Assembly: GCA_017948555.1 (NCBI GenBank)
Contig: JAFMYY010000027.1
Coordinates: forward strand, 1,701-65,700
DNA: 64,000 nucleotides
Reading direction: 5' to 3'
DNA from: Cesiribacteraceae bacterium YIM B00369
GTDB taxonomy: Bacteria > Bacteroidota > Bacteroidia > Cytophagales > Cyclobacteriaceae
Part shown: positions 1 to 9,571 of the stretch, one piece after another
Layout of the letters: each line of letters opens with the position of its first letter
How positions within the stretch are numbered: the first letter of the stretch is position 1
Position numbers and translations under genes: made by a program
Notes under the pieces: generated by a model
Seen by the model: the letters and a program-made list of their open reading frames with translations, nothing else
Databases searched by the model: none
What the model was told of the DNA's origin: nothing

Positions 1-1484
1 TAAGTGATGCAACTAAGGCTATAGCAGAGAATACAGCGGTGGATACCGAGATACATGCCTTAGGAGCCACAGATCCGGAGAATGATGCATTAACATTTAC
101 AATTACAGAAGGTAATATTGCTGGTGCATTCAAACTGGTGGGAGATAAGATAGTAGTGGCAGATGCTTCAAAGCTGGATTATGAAACAGTGAAGCAGTTT
201 GTACTGAAGGTGGAGGTGTCTGACGGATCATTAAGTACAGTAGCAATTATAACCATAAATATTACAGATGTAGAGGAGACAACTCCAAACCAGGCCCCTG
301 TTTTGGTGGATATCTCTGCAGAAGTTGAAGAAGATGGTATTCTTAGTGGTACAAGCTTATTAGTAAATGCCAGTGATCCTGAGGGAGGAAGCCTGACGAT
401 TTCCACAACACCTGTAAAACAGCCGGAGCATGGGGAGCTTGTGATCCATCCTGACGGAACTTATACCTACAAACCTGAGCCGGATTTCTTTGGAACAGAT
501 AGTTTTATATATGCAATCTGCGATAATGGCAGCCCGGTAAGCTGTACTCAGGGAACCGTTACTATCACTGTTAACAGTGTAAACGATGCTCCTGAAGTTG
601 GAGAAGATAAGGTGATTGTGACTGAAGGATCATCAGTGATCGGGAATTTACTGGCTAACGATACAGATAAGGACGGTGACCAGCTGATTATCAATACAGT
701 TCCGGTTTCAGCACCTGCTAACGGATCCCTTACTATAAATCCTGACGGAACATTTGTTTACACACCTGCTCCCGGATTTAAAGGTACCGATTCCTTTACC
801 TATGAGGTTTGCGACGATCAGCAGCCGGCTGCCTGCTCACAGGGAGTAGTAACTATAGTAGTTTCTCCTTATGATTCTGATGGAGATGGAATTCCGGATC
901 ATATTGAAACAGGCCCGGATCCGAACAATCCCCGCGATACAGATGGTGACGGAATACCTGATTACCTGGATACAGATTCTGATGGGGATGGTATTCCGGA
1001 CAGAGATGAGGCTGGTGATAATGCAGGGTCCCCTGCAGATTCTGACGGAGACGGAATTCCGGATTACCTTGATGAGGATGATGACAATGATGGAGTCCCT
1101 ACCCGTGATGAAATAGATGGAGCAGGAGATGTTTCTGCCGACTGTGATAATGATGGAATACCGGATTATCGCGATGGGGATGGATGCGGATCAGCCCTGA
1201 ATATTCCTCTTGGCTTCTCTCCGAACAATGATTTTAATGGCGACGAATGGATCATTGAAGGAATAGAAGAGTATCCTGCTAACAAAGTGAGAGTGTTTAA
1301 CCGCTGGGGAAATACGGTGTTTGAAACCAGTGGCTATAACAACCGGGATAAGGTCTGGAGAGGAGAGTCTAATGGTAAAATGACACCGGGTAAAAAAGAG
1401 GTGCCGGATGGAACATATTTCTACGTCCTTGATCTGGGCGATGGAAGTAAGCTGAAAAGCGGGTATATCATTATCAGGAGGTAG
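1..1484 (+). CDS. C-terminal part of a large T9SS-exported adhesin (type B sorting domain)
   Basis: The reading frame is open from the left edge (codons in phase from base 3), so the real start lies outside the window. The visible 490 or so residues hold a cadherin-like segment, then two Ig-like/VCBS-like domains with the [10 protein letters not shown] and [10 protein letters not shown] strand signature. Next is an acidic run of DSDGDGIPD thrombospondin type 3 calcium-binding repeats (bases about 864-1190). The last 90 residues match the gliding-motility-associated (CHU_C) C-terminal domain, with [22 protein letters not shown] and DGTYFYVLD, which is the type B T9SS sorting signal. I infer a cell-surface or released adhesin. 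It sits just upstream of porP/sprF and a PorE-like gene, a common Bacteroidota arrangement. The ligand is unknown. Confidence 0.9.
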   Translation, partial: SDATKAIAENTAVDTEIHALGATDPENDALTFTITEGNIAGAFKLVGDKIVVADASKLDYETVKQFVLKVEVSDGSLSTVAIITINITDVEETTPNQAPVLVDISAEVEEDGILSGTSLLVNASDPEGGSLTISTTPVKQPEHGELVIHPDGTYTYKPEPDFFGTDSFIYAICDNGSPVSCTQGTVTITVNSVNDAPEVGEDKVIVTEGSSVIGNLLANDTDKDGDQLIINTVPVSAPANGSLTINPDGTFVYTPAPGFKGTDSFTYEVCDDQQPAACSQGVVTIVVSPYDSDGDGIPDHIETGPDPNNPRDTDGDGIPDYLDTDSDGDGIPDRDEAGDNAGSPADSDGDGIPDYLDEDDDNDGVPTRDEIDGAGDVSADCDNDGIPDYRDGDGCGSALNIPLGFSPNNDFNGDEWIIEGIEEYPANKVRVFNRWGNTVFETSGYNNRDKVWRGESNGKMTPGKKEVPDGTYFYVLDLGDGSKLKSGYIIIRR

Positions 1485-1497
1485 AAAAAGTAGTGTT

Positions 1498-2424
1498 ATG
1501 AAAAAAATTAATTTTATAATTTTCAGTGTATTTGCTTTAGTTGTATTGGCTGGCGCTCCAAAGGCGCTGGCCCAGCAACAGGTAATGTTTACCCAATACA
1601 TGTTCAATGGCCTTGCCATAAATCCGGCCTATGCCGGCAGTCACGAAACCCTGAGCTTTACCGCTCTGGCCCGGGAGCAATGGACTGGTATAGAAGGAGC
1701 ACCATCTACCCAAACCTTCTCCGTTCACAGTCCTCTTCATAATGATAAAATAGGAGTTGGCCTGCTTGTAATGCACGATAAAATAGGGGTTACGGAACAA
1801 ACCGGAGTAATGGGCTCTTATGCATGGCGCATTATTTTCGATGATACCAAAAAGCTTTCTATGGGGCTGCAAGCCGGAATTAATCGTTATAACTCAAGCT
1901 TCAGCAAGGTATCCTCCACAGATCCTGCTTTTGCCAATCAGGATGTCAGGGAGATGCAGCCTGATTTTGGGTTCGGTTTGTATTACGCCACCGACCGTTT
2001 TTATGCAGGAGCCTCTGTTCCGCAATTGGCAGGTAACTACTTCGGCAGGAAAAGGGGTGAGTCCAACTTCAACCTTGTGCGCCATTATTTCTTCATGAGC
2101 GGGTATGTAATGGATTTAAACCCCTCTTTAAAGCTTAAGCCAAACCTTTTGGTTAAAGCAGTGGAAGGGGCGCCTGTGGAAATGGATCTTAATGCTAACC
2201 TGCTGATAAAAGAGGTCCTGTGGGTAGGGGCTTCATGGCGCTCTTTTGAATCTGTTGATTTGTTGCTGCAAATCCAGCTTACTGACCATGTTCAATTCGG
2301 GTATGCCTATGATATCGCTACCTCAAGTGAGTTAAACAGTATAAATACAGGGTCGCATGAGCTTATGGTCAATTACCGGATCCGCCTTTCTAAAAGTAAA
2401 ATTATTACCCCACGCTACTTTTAA
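1498..2424 (+). CDS. PorP/SprF family type IX secretion membrane protein
   Basis: 308-residue outer-membrane protein with an N-terminal signal peptide (about residues 1-25, ending ALAQ). The mature start carries the family signature TQYMFNGLAINPAYAGS, followed by alternating beta-strand sequence typical of a 14-strand barrel. PorP/SprF proteins are known to partner specific type B T9SS substrates and help them attach to or cross the outer membrane. The gene starts 13 bases after the stop of an adhesin carrying a type B sorting domain, so I infer that this protein handles that adhesin. Bacteroidota genomes usually carry many paralogues, so it need not be the core PorP. It is probably co-transcribed with the OmpA-like gene 17 bases downstream. 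Confidence 0.93.
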   Translation: MKKINFIIFSVFALVVLAGAPKALAQQQVMFTQYMFNGLAINPAYAGSHETLSFTALAREQWTGIEGAPSTQTFSVHSPLHNDKIGVGLLVMHDKIGVTEQTGVMGSYAWRIIFDDTKKLSMGLQAGINRYNSSFSKVSSTDPAFANQDVREMQPDFGFGLYYATDRFYAGASVPQLAGNYFGRKRGESNFNLVRHYFFMSGYVMDLNPSLKLKPNLLVKAVEGAPVEMDLNANLLIKEVLWVGASWRSFESVDLLLQIQLTDHVQFGYAYDIATSSELNSINTGSHELMVNYRIRLSKSKIITPRYF

Positions 2425-2441
2425 TCCCAATTGACTGCCCG

Positions 2442-4679
2442 ATGAAAAATATATACTGCACTTTATTGATCTGCTTACTCTTTTCACTTCGCACCTTTGC
2501 ACAATCAGGAGGAATAGCCATGTTCCTCATGAGTGCCGAAAAGCAGGGAGATCAGTATTTTAAGAACTTCGCTTACCAGGATGCCGTGGAAGCTTATCAG
2601 AAAGCCTCTAAAAAAGACGGGCCAGATGATTTGCTTAAAATTAAAATAGCAGAATCCTTCCGGATGCTGAATAAACCGGCAGAAACTGAGAAATGGTATT
2701 CGCTTGTTGATGCCAAAGACTCTGTTTTTAAGGCGGAGCATTTCCTTGCGTATGCAGAAGCTCTCAGCAGTACCGGAAAATACCAGGAGGCTCAAAAGTG
2801 GTACCTGAAGTACCGTGAGGTAGCACAGGATAAACGCCCTGAAAGAAAAATGGAAGGTATTGCAAAAAGAAAGGAGCTTGAAACAAAAAATGCGGCATCA
2901 GTAACTATAGCAGCAGCACCTTTTAATTCAGATGCAGCCGATTTCAGCCCTGCCTTTTTTAAGGAGGGTATATTGTTTGTTTCCGGCAGGCAAAGCGGTT
3001 CAGCAGCTAAAGGAGAAGTGTTTCAATGGGATAAATCAGGTTTTCTTGATTTATACTACCATTCAGAGGAGGGAACGGAAAGTGCAGGTATTTTTCACGG
3101 GAGGATTAATACTCCTTATCATGAAGGCCCTGTAGTGGTATACCATAATGGAACCAAAATGATTTTTACCCGGAATAATTATGGCACAAAAGCAGGGAAG
3201 AGCAGCGATGGGGTGACAAAACTGAAACTGTATTTCAGTGAAAAAACAGACTCCCTTACCTGGTCTGAACCGGTGCCGCTTCCTTTTAACAGTAATGAAT
3301 TCTCTACCGGCCATCCTGCCATTACAAAAGACGGGCTTACCTTGTATTTTGCAAGTGACAGGCCCGGAGGTTATGGAAAAACGGATTTGTATAAATCAGA
3401 ATTCAGGGATGGGGGCTGGCAGTTTCCTGTTAATCTGGGAGATAAGATCAATACCGAAGGGGATGAGATGTTTCCTTTTCTGCACCAGGACCAGACCTTA
3501 TATTTTGCCAGCAACGGGCATGCAGGTTTAGGTGGTCTGGATGTTTTTGGGATTGATCTCCTGGCTGGCGAAAAAGGGGAGGTGATAAATCCCGGAGCAC
3601 CTATAAACACCCGCTTCGACGATTTCGGCTTAATTACAGATGAAACCGGGCTTGCAGGTTATTTTTCCAGCAACCGCCCCGGTGGCGCCGGAAATGATGA
3701 TGTTTTCAGCTTTACCACTAAAAAGCCGCTGCTCAGCAGTTACACAATTGCAGGAAGGGTGGAAGATGCCACCGACAGATCTCCTTTTGCCGGAGTGAAG
3801 GTGCAACTGCAGAACAGTCATGGAAAAGTATTGCAGTCCGTGGTTTGTAAGGATGACGGAAGCTTTCTTTTTGAAGAGGTGGAAGCAGGGAAGAATTACC
3901 AGCTGAAGGTGGAGAAGGAAGGTTTTCAGGAAACGGTTAAAAAGTTTATCACACATGAGGAAGAAGGTCCTGAATGGGTTTTCGACATCCTTATGCGGAA
4001 GATAAACGGATTTAACCTCTATGCACTAATAAGGGATGATAATTCCCGCGAACTGCTTTCAGGTGTAAAAGTAACACTGACAGATAATATGAGTGGGAAG
4101 GTGGTGCTTGAAACAATTACAGGTGAAACGGGTGACTTTATTTATTACCTCCTGGGCAGAAATATAAGTGACAGAATCAGCTACCAGGTAAAGCTGGCTA
4201 AAGAAGGATACCTTGGGAAAACTTTTACCTACAATGCAGCTCTAGAGAAGCCGGGGCAGATAAACCTCCATAATCTTATGAAGCTGGACATGGCGAAGAT
4301 TGATATTGGAACAGATATTGGAAAGCTAATCGATATAAAACCCATTTTCTTCGATTTAGGTAAGGCTATAATCAGGAAAGATGCTGCCACTGAACTGGAT
4401 AAGGTGGTAGCCATTATGAAGGAAAACCCGGGGATAACTATTGAGCTTGGTTCGCATTCCGACTCCAGAGGCAGTAGTTTCTCTAACCTGCAGTTGTCTG
4501 ATAAAAGGGCAAAAGCATCGGCTGAGTATATTATCTCTAAAGGAATTGAGAGGAGCAGGGTTGTTGGAAAAGGGTATGGCGAATTGGAGCTTCTTAACAA
4601 TTGCAGCGACGGAGTGAGCTGTTCTGAAGAAGAGCACCAGCAAAACCGCAGAACAGAGTTTAATATTACTAAATTTTAA
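2442..4679 (+). CDS. PorE-like OmpA family protein (TPR, beta-propeller, carboxypeptidase-regulatory, OmpA)
   Basis: 745 residues with a signal peptide (about 1-20, ending TFAQ). Domain order: TPR-like helices (about 25-140); PD40/WD40-like propeller blades with repeated LYFASDRPGG and YFSSNRPGG motifs (about 155-425); two carboxypeptidase-regulatory-like Ig folds (about 435-615); and a C-terminal OmpA peptidoglycan-binding domain (about 630-745) with HSDSRGS and LSDKRAKA. This is the architecture of PorE, which ties the T9SS to peptidoglycan in Porphyromonas gingivalis. No lipobox is visible, unlike lipoprotein PorE. It forms an operon with the PorP/SprF gene and the adhesin. It may be the core PorE or a paralogue dedicated to this adhesin. 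Confidence 0.88.
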   Translation: MKNIYCTLLICLLFSLRTFAQSGGIAMFLMSAEKQGDQYFKNFAYQDAVEAYQKASKKDGPDDLLKIKIAESFRMLNKPAETEKWYSLVDAKDSVFKAEHFLAYAEALSSTGKYQEAQKWYLKYREVAQDKRPERKMEGIAKRKELETKNAASVTIAAAPFNSDAADFSPAFFKEGILFVSGRQSGSAAKGEVFQWDKSGFLDLYYHSEEGTESAGIFHGRINTPYHEGPVVVYHNGTKMIFTRNNYGTKAGKSSDGVTKLKLYFSEKTDSLTWSEPVPLPFNSNEFSTGHPAITKDGLTLYFASDRPGGYGKTDLYKSEFRDGGWQFPVNLGDKINTEGDEMFPFLHQDQTLYFASNGHAGLGGLDVFGIDLLAGEKGEVINPGAPINTRFDDFGLITDETGLAGYFSSNRPGGAGNDDVFSFTTKKPLLSSYTIAGRVEDATDRSPFAGVKVQLQNSHGKVLQSVVCKDDGSFLFEEVEAGKNYQLKVEKEGFQETVKKFITHEEEGPEWVFDILMRKINGFNLYALIRDDNSRELLSGVKVTLTDNMSGKVVLETITGETGDFIYYLLGRNISDRISYQVKLAKEGYLGKTFTYNAALEKPGQINLHNLMKLDMAKIDIGTDIGKLIDIKPIFFDLGKAIIRKDAATELDKVVAIMKENPGITIELGSHSDSRGSSFSNLQLSDKRAKASAEYIISKGIERSRVVGKGYGELELLNNCSDGVSCSEEEHQQNRRTEFNITKF

Positions 4680-4684
4680 TTTTC

Positions 4685-4728
4685 AGGACTTTGCCTTTGA
4701 TGTTTTTTACCACCAAAGGCAAAGTCCT
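4685..4728. terminator. Strong bidirectional hairpin terminator
   Basis: A perfect 15-bp inverted repeat (4685-4699 against 4714-4728) with a 14-base loop lies between the convergent PorE-like and AraC-family genes. Its position and strength fit transcription termination from both sides, although there is no long T run outside the stem. Confidence 0.7.
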
Positions 4729-4776
4729 CATTTAAGGTGGCCCCTTCCTTGTCAGGTACCCGGCGGTAAGGGAGCT

Positions 4777-5688
4777 TTACTCCTTATTTTCTGCTTTGTC
4801 CGGTTCATAAAGGCGGGAGGGAAGTTCATATTTATTCCTGCTGCTTGCCGCAAAAACCTTCCGGTGCTGAGAAGGTGTAATTCCCTTGATTTTAAGAAAT
4901 TGTTTATTGAAGTTGGCCAGAGTGTTAAAGCCACTCTCATAGCAAATATTTATAATGTTAAGGTCCGTTTCTGCCAGTAACTTGCAGGCAAACCCTATAC
5001 GGATCTCATTCAGGAAATCAATATAGGTTTTTTTTGTGCTCTTCCTGAAATAATTGCAAAAAGCAGGAACGCTCATGCCGGAAACTCCGGCTACATCCGG
5101 CAGGCTTATCTTTTGCCGGAAGTTATCAATAGTGTAGCGGAACACCTTATCAATCCTCTCCATCTCCTTTGCATTCGAGAGTTTTACCTCCTGGGTCGAA
5201 AGACAATCATACTCTTTTCGGCCTGCAATTACCTGCAGGCATTCCATTAGCATTAATATCCGCCTGAAACCAGTGGCTGCTTCAAGTTCGGGGATGAGCC
5301 CCTGAAGGAGGAGCCTGCTCTGATTTGTCAGCTGCAAACCCTGCATCGAAGTTTTAAATAAGGTTCTGATTTCCCTGCTTTCAGGAAGATTCAGGAATGT
5401 ATTTCCCCAGAAGTCTTCCCTGAACTGAACTACCACTGCGCTGGTAATCATTTCATTTTCCCTTTTCTGGAAGGTATGAGGTAAATTTTTGCCCAGAAAA
5501 AAAACATCGCCCGTCCTGAATTCCCCTGCGTAATTGCCTATAAAGCTAAGTCCGTCCCCTTCGGTAAATAAAATAAGTTCATACTCAATATGCTGGTGCC
5601 AGGGTACCTCAAAATCAGGAGTCCTGAATGTTTTAGCAACAAAAGAATTGTTCTCAGAAAGCGGTAATTTTTCGATCAGGGTTTTCAT
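4777..5688 (-). CDS. AraC family transcriptional regulator, probably of xylose genes
   Basis: 303 residues. The N-terminal half is cupin-like (WHQHIEYELILF near residue 31, then GDVFFLGKNLPH), the usual sugar- or effector-sensing part. The C-terminal 100 residues hold the two helix-turn-helix motifs of AraC proteins (SLPDVAGVSGMS; then NIINICYESGFN and the FLKIKGITPSQHR end). It is transcribed away from xylulokinase and xylose isomerase across a 469-base gap, so I infer that it controls xylBA, probably activating with a xylose-derived ligand. Effector and operator cannot be read from the sequence. It is not the E. coli XylR fold, which has a LacI-like ligand domain. Confidence 0.88.
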   Translation of the reverse strand: MKTLIEKLPLSENNSFVAKTFRTPDFEVPWHQHIEYELILFTEGDGLSFIGNYAGEFRTGDVFFLGKNLPHTFQKRENEMITSAVVVQFREDFWGNTFLNLPESREIRTLFKTSMQGLQLTNQSRLLLQGLIPELEAATGFRRILMLMECLQVIAGRKEYDCLSTQEVKLSNAKEMERIDKVFRYTIDNFRQKISLPDVAGVSGMSVPAFCNYFRKSTKKTYIDFLNEIRIGFACKLLAETDLNIINICYESGFNTLANFNKQFLKIKGITPSQHRKVFAASSRNKYELPSRLYEPDKAENKE

Positions 5689-6157
5689 AGAAATAATTCA
5701 GCAGGAGGTTGTAAGGGAGTTCCGGTGCAGTCTGCTTTCCCTGAGAAGGCTTCCGGTTTTTAGTATTCTGCCTTCAGGAGTAAGAAAAATATAATCAGGT
5801 AGCGGGAATAAAGTAATGTAAAATTAATATCCTGTTTTTTGTCTGAAGTCAGAATTTAATATTTTTATATGGTGCTCCGGCTCCTTATTTGCCTGATCTA
5901 AGGTACAGGATTTTTTAAAATATTAAAATAGTTTAGGTTTTAAATGAAAAAGTGGTGGAGGACCTGTTGTAGTCCACGTACCTTGCAAACTGAAACTATA
6001 TTATTTTTTTCACTGCGTGCTATGAATAGAAACAGCTGCTTTCAGCATCAGGAAAGAAAGGTATCTGATCCTGTTAAAACAGACGCTGCCCCGGGGAAGC
6101 ATGCAGTTATCCTCCGGGGTACCGGATCTGTAAAATCAACATTAATTAAGTAAGCTT
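5689..6157. promoter_or_regulatory. Divergent control region between the AraC regulator and xylBA
   Basis: 469 bases with no convincing gene. It must hold the promoters of both the regulator and xylB. An AT-rich block (about 5810-5945) is the likeliest promoter zone. A weak TAnnTTTG-like box (TAGTTTAG, about 5930-5937) faces xylB. A 69-codon frame at 5944-6153 has unconvincing composition and is not called. Confidence 0.45.
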
Positions 6158-7639
6158 ATGCTTTTATTAGGAATAGATATTGGAACATCCTCCATTAAAG
6201 TTTCTGTGGTGGATTCCCAAACCCGGCAGAACCTGGTGTCTGCCCAATACCCGGATAAAGAATCTGATATTATATCGGCAAAGCCCGGCTGGGCGGAGCA
6301 GTCGCCGGAAATGTGGTGGGAGCATGTTCAGGAGGCGATTAAAAGAGCTTCGGCAACGGGCAAATTTAACCCGCAGGATATAGGCGCTATTGGTATTGCC
6401 TACCAGATGCATGGCTTGGTGGTAGTGGATAAAAACCAGCAGGTATTGCGTAATTCCATTATCTGGTGCGACAGTCGTGCCGTAGACATCGGGAACAAAG
6501 CATTTGAAGCTATAGGGGAGAAAAAAAGCCTGTCGCAGCTGCTCAACTCACCGGGTAACTTTACTGCGGCCAAGCTTGCCTGGGTAAAGGAAAATGAGCC
6601 CGAAATCTACAGCAGAATCGATAAGGTAATGCTGCCAGGCGATTTTATAGCAATGAAACTAACGGGGGAAATCACCACCAGTGTATCTGCTTTGTCGGAA
6701 GGTGTTTTCTGGGACTTTGAAGGCGATAAGTTATCCGATGACGTAATTGAATATTTCAGCTTCGATAAATCTCTTATTCCGGATATACGACCGGTATTTT
6801 CAGAACATGGACGCCTGACGGCAGAAATGGCTGCCAGGACAGGCCTGAAAAAAGGAATACCTGTTGCTTACAAATCCGGCGATCAGCCTAATAATGCGCT
6901 TTCGCTGAATGTGCTGAAGCCGGGAGAGGTGGCTGCCACAGCAGGAACTTCAGGAGTTATTTATGGAGTAAGCGACCAGCTTATTTACGATCCGCAGTCA
7001 AGGGTAAATTCCTTTGCACACGTTAACTACAGCGGTACGGAAAAAAGAGTGGGAGTGCTGCTTTGCATTAATGGTACAGGCAGCCTTAACCGTTGGGCGA
7101 AAAACATGTTCGGTGCCGGAATAAGTTATCCTGAAATGAATGAGCTGGCACAAAAAATTCCTGTGGGCAGCAATGGTTTGCGGGTACTGCCATTTGGTAA
7201 CGGAGCCGAAAGGATGCTGAATAATAAGATAGTAGGTGCTCATATAGAAAACATCGACCTTAATCTCCACACCAGTGGGCATATTTTCAGAGCTGTGCAG
7301 GAGGGGATTGCATTTGCATTCCGCTATGGATTGGACATAATGCGCGAAAACGGAATGAATCCTTCCATTATCAGGGCAGGAAAGGCAAATATGTTCCTGA
7401 GCGACTTGTTTACCCGGGCATTTGTAAATGCCACCAATGTGCCTGTTGAACTGCACAGGAACGATGGGAGTGTGGGGGCAGCCTTAGGGGCAGGTATAGG
7501 CTCAGCAGCCTTTGCATCTGAATCAGAAGCTTTTTCCGGCAGTATCCCTGAACAAATAGTGGAGCCAACGGCAACGGAGGAATACGAGCCTGTGTACCAG
7601 GAGTGGAAGGCGCTTTTAATGAAGAAACTGGAGCAGTAG
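6158..7639 (+). CDS. xylB: Xylulokinase
   Basis: 493 residues, the usual length for FGGY-family sugar kinases. The N-terminal ATPase-fold signature LLGIDIGTSSIKVSV opens the protein, QMHGLVVVD follows near residue 85, and the catalytic-aspartate region KSGDQPNNALSL lies near residue 240 (D about 241). The glycine-rich ATP-site stretch TAGTSGVIYG is present. It phosphorylates D-xylulose to xylulose 5-phosphate in the cytoplasm, which feeds the pentose phosphate pathway. Xylose isomerase directly downstream and a divergent AraC regulator settle the substrate against other FGGY kinases such as glycerol, gluconate or rhamnulose kinases. No xylose transporter is in the window. Confidence 0.95.
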   Translation: MLLLGIDIGTSSIKVSVVDSQTRQNLVSAQYPDKESDIISAKPGWAEQSPEMWWEHVQEAIKRASATGKFNPQDIGAIGIAYQMHGLVVVDKNQQVLRNSIIWCDSRAVDIGNKAFEAIGEKKSLSQLLNSPGNFTAAKLAWVKENEPEIYSRIDKVMLPGDFIAMKLTGEITTSVSALSEGVFWDFEGDKLSDDVIEYFSFDKSLIPDIRPVFSEHGRLTAEMAARTGLKKGIPVAYKSGDQPNNALSLNVLKPGEVAATAGTSGVIYGVSDQLIYDPQSRVNSFAHVNYSGTEKRVGVLLCINGTGSLNRWAKNMFGAGISYPEMNELAQKIPVGSNGLRVLPFGNGAERMLNNKIVGAHIENIDLNLHTSGHIFRAVQEGIAFAFRYGLDIMRENGMNPSIIRAGKANMFLSDLFTRAFVNATNVPVELHRNDGSVGAALGAGIGSAAFASESEAFSGSIPEQIVEPTATEEYEPVYQEWKALLMKKLEQ

Positions 7640-7649
7640 AGGAATTGAA

Positions 7650-7745
7650 ATAGATAAAAGACAATAGATAAAAGATAACAGAATTTAAATTAAAAATTGG
7701 GGCGGGAGTTTTTCCCGTTCAGTTTTCAATCTTAAAATTTTTAAT
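7650..7745. repeat. 14-base direct repeat and AT-rich inverted repeat between xylB and xylA
   Basis: ATAGATAAAAGACA (7650-7663) is repeated once with a single change (7664-7677). Downstream, ATTAAAAATT (7689-7698) pairs with AATTTTTAAT (7736-7745), enclosing a small GC-rich stem (GGCGGGAG...TCCCG). It could be a processing or attenuating hairpin within the xylBA transcript, or a dispersed intergenic repeat; a similar GATAGAAGATAG-type tract occurs near 28.3 kb. Confidence 0.5.
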
Positions 7746-7767
7746 TAACCATTTTAATTATAGGAAC

Positions 7768-9099
7768 ATGGCTGACATTTTATCAGGAGACAAAGAATTT
7801 TTTAAAGGTGTAGGGCAGATCAGGTATGAAGGACCTGAATCAGATAACCCGCTTGCCTACCGCTGGTACGACGAAAACAGAGTGGTGGCAGGTAAAACGC
7901 TTAAGGAGCATTTACGCTTTGCGGTTGCCTACTGGCATTCATTTGTAGGAGACGGGGGCGACCCCTTTGGTGCGCCAACACATGTATTTCCATGGAATGA
8001 AAAAAGCGATCCTATAGCCCGTGCAAAGGACAAAATGGATGCAGCTTTTGAATTTATAACCAAGCTGAACCTGCCTTACTATTGTTTTCACGATGTTGAT
8101 GTGGTTGACTTTGGCAACGACATAAAGGAAAATGACAGGAGGCTGCAGGCAATGGTGGAATATGCAAAGCAAAAGCAGCAGCAAAGCGGTGTGAAGCTGC
8201 TATGGGGTACGGCAAATCTTTTTTCGCATCCCCGCTACATGAACGGAGCTTCCACCAATCCGGACTTCCATGTGCTGGCCCATGCCGCAGCACAGGTAAA
8301 AGGCGCCCTGGATGCTACCATTGCCCTCGATGGCGAGAACTATGTTTTCTGGGGAGGTCGTGAAGGTTATATGAGCCTTCTGAATACAAATATGAAGCGT
8401 GAGCAGGAACATTTTGCCAGATTCCTCCATGCTTCTAAGGATTATGCCCGCAGTCAGGGCTTTAAAGGAAACTTCTTTATTGAGCCAAAACCAATGGAAC
8501 CTACCAAGCACCAGTACGATTACGATGCAGCGACTGTAATTGGGTTCCTTCGTCAATATGACCTGGCAGACGATTTTAAACTGAATATTGAGGTAAACCA
8601 CGCCACCCTTGCCGGCCACACCTTCGAGCACGAACTTCAGGTGGCAGCTGATGCAGGCCTGCTTGGTTCCATCGATGCTAACCGTGGTGATTACCAGAAC
8701 GGCTGGGATACCGACCAGTTCCCGAACAGCGTTCATGAGGTAACCGAGGCAATGCTGGTTTTACTTCAGGCAGGAGGATTGCAGGGAGGTGGCATTAACT
8801 TTGATGCCAAGATCAGAAGAAATTCCACCGATCCGCTGGATCTTTTCTATGCTCACATAGGTGGTGCCGATGTATTTGCAAGAGCACTTATTACCGCTGA
8901 TAATATTCTCCAAAAATCAGAATACAAGAAAATAAGGGAAGAGCGTTATGCTTCTTTCGATAGTGGTAAAGGAAAGGACTTTGAGGAAGGGAAACTTTCC
9001 CTGGAGGAGCTGAGAGCTTATGCTATTGAAAATGGTGAACCTTCCCTGAAGAGCGGAAGACAGGAGTATTTAGAGAATATAATAAATCGTTTTATATAA
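7768..9099 (+). CDS. xylA: Xylose isomerase
   Basis: 443 residues, the class II length typical of Bacteroidota and E. coli enzymes. Conserved parts visible: FHDVDVV near residue 106 (catalytic His and Asp), [19 protein letters not shown] near 235-250 (metal-binding Glu), [14 protein letters not shown] near 275 (His/Glu of the metal site), and GSIDANRGD. It is a cytoplasmic tetramer using two Mg/Mn/Co ions that interconverts D-xylose and D-xylulose. It lies 128 bases after xylB, likely in the same transcript, and is followed by a strong terminator. The order xylB-xylA is common in Bacteroidota. Confidence 0.97.
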   Translation: MADILSGDKEFFKGVGQIRYEGPESDNPLAYRWYDENRVVAGKTLKEHLRFAVAYWHSFVGDGGDPFGAPTHVFPWNEKSDPIARAKDKMDAAFEFITKLNLPYYCFHDVDVVDFGNDIKENDRRLQAMVEYAKQKQQQSGVKLLWGTANLFSHPRYMNGASTNPDFHVLAHAAAQVKGALDATIALDGENYVFWGGREGYMSLLNTNMKREQEHFARFLHASKDYARSQGFKGNFFIEPKPMEPTKHQYDYDAATVIGFLRQYDLADDFKLNIEVNHATLAGHTFEHELQVAADAGLLGSIDANRGDYQNGWDTDQFPNSVHEVTEAMLVLLQAGGLQGGGINFDAKIRRNSTDPLDLFYAHIGGADVFARALITADNILQKSEYKKIREERYASFDSGKGKDFEEGKLSLEELRAYAIENGEPSLKSGRQEYLENIINRFI

Positions 9100-9255
9100 C
9101 TTTTCCAATATGACTGGTTTTTGGTTCTAAAAATCAGCCGGAGGAGTATTCAAAAAGCAGAGTTTTAATCATTGGTGGCAATACTTATGAGAAAGAAAAA
9201 TTATAGGTGAAAATACATAGTTAATTGTTCCTGGTATTTTAACGATGATTAAGAA

Positions 9256-9300
9256 AAAAAGCCTGTAAACTGATGTTTGCAGGCTTTTTCTTTTTTTTTA
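9256..9300 (+). terminator. Intrinsic terminator after xylA
   Basis: A 15-bp stem (9256-9270 against 9275-9289, one G-U pair) with the tetraloop TGAT is followed by a long T-rich tail. It closes the xylBA unit. Confidence 0.9.
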
Positions 9301-9571
9301 AGGTGAAAAATTTGTCTAATAATCCCTGTTCATTAAGTCTGTGCCGAAAAAGCCTTTATAGGTGTAACACAAGCTGATTCCCATGAGGGTAATAGTTTTT
9401 ATCATTAAAGTCCTGCTCTTTGGGTGTGGTGGAGATTGGCCGGGGGTATTTTTGGTAAATATCACTAATCTTATTACATGGGTATACACTTATGAGGGGG
9501 TCCGGCGTATTAATGGTAACGCAAATGAATAAATCATTCCTATAAATTTGTGTCGGTGAGGATGGCGGGGA
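9301..9571. promoter_or_regulatory. Upstream region of the hybrid kinase with a TAAATTTG -7 box
   Basis: No gene is seen here. TAAATTTG at 9543-9550 matches the Bacteroidota -7 consensus TAnnTTTG and would place the transcript start about 15 bases before the kinase start codon. No clear TTG -33 element is seen at the expected distance. Confidence 0.35.

Noticed and set aside
5944-6153. 69-residue frame in the AraC-xylB gap
   Set aside because: Cys/Trp/Arg-rich composition and no family; the region is better read as promoter DNA.
8200-8736. 178-residue minus-strand frame
   Set aside because: Antisense to xylA with no independent family features.
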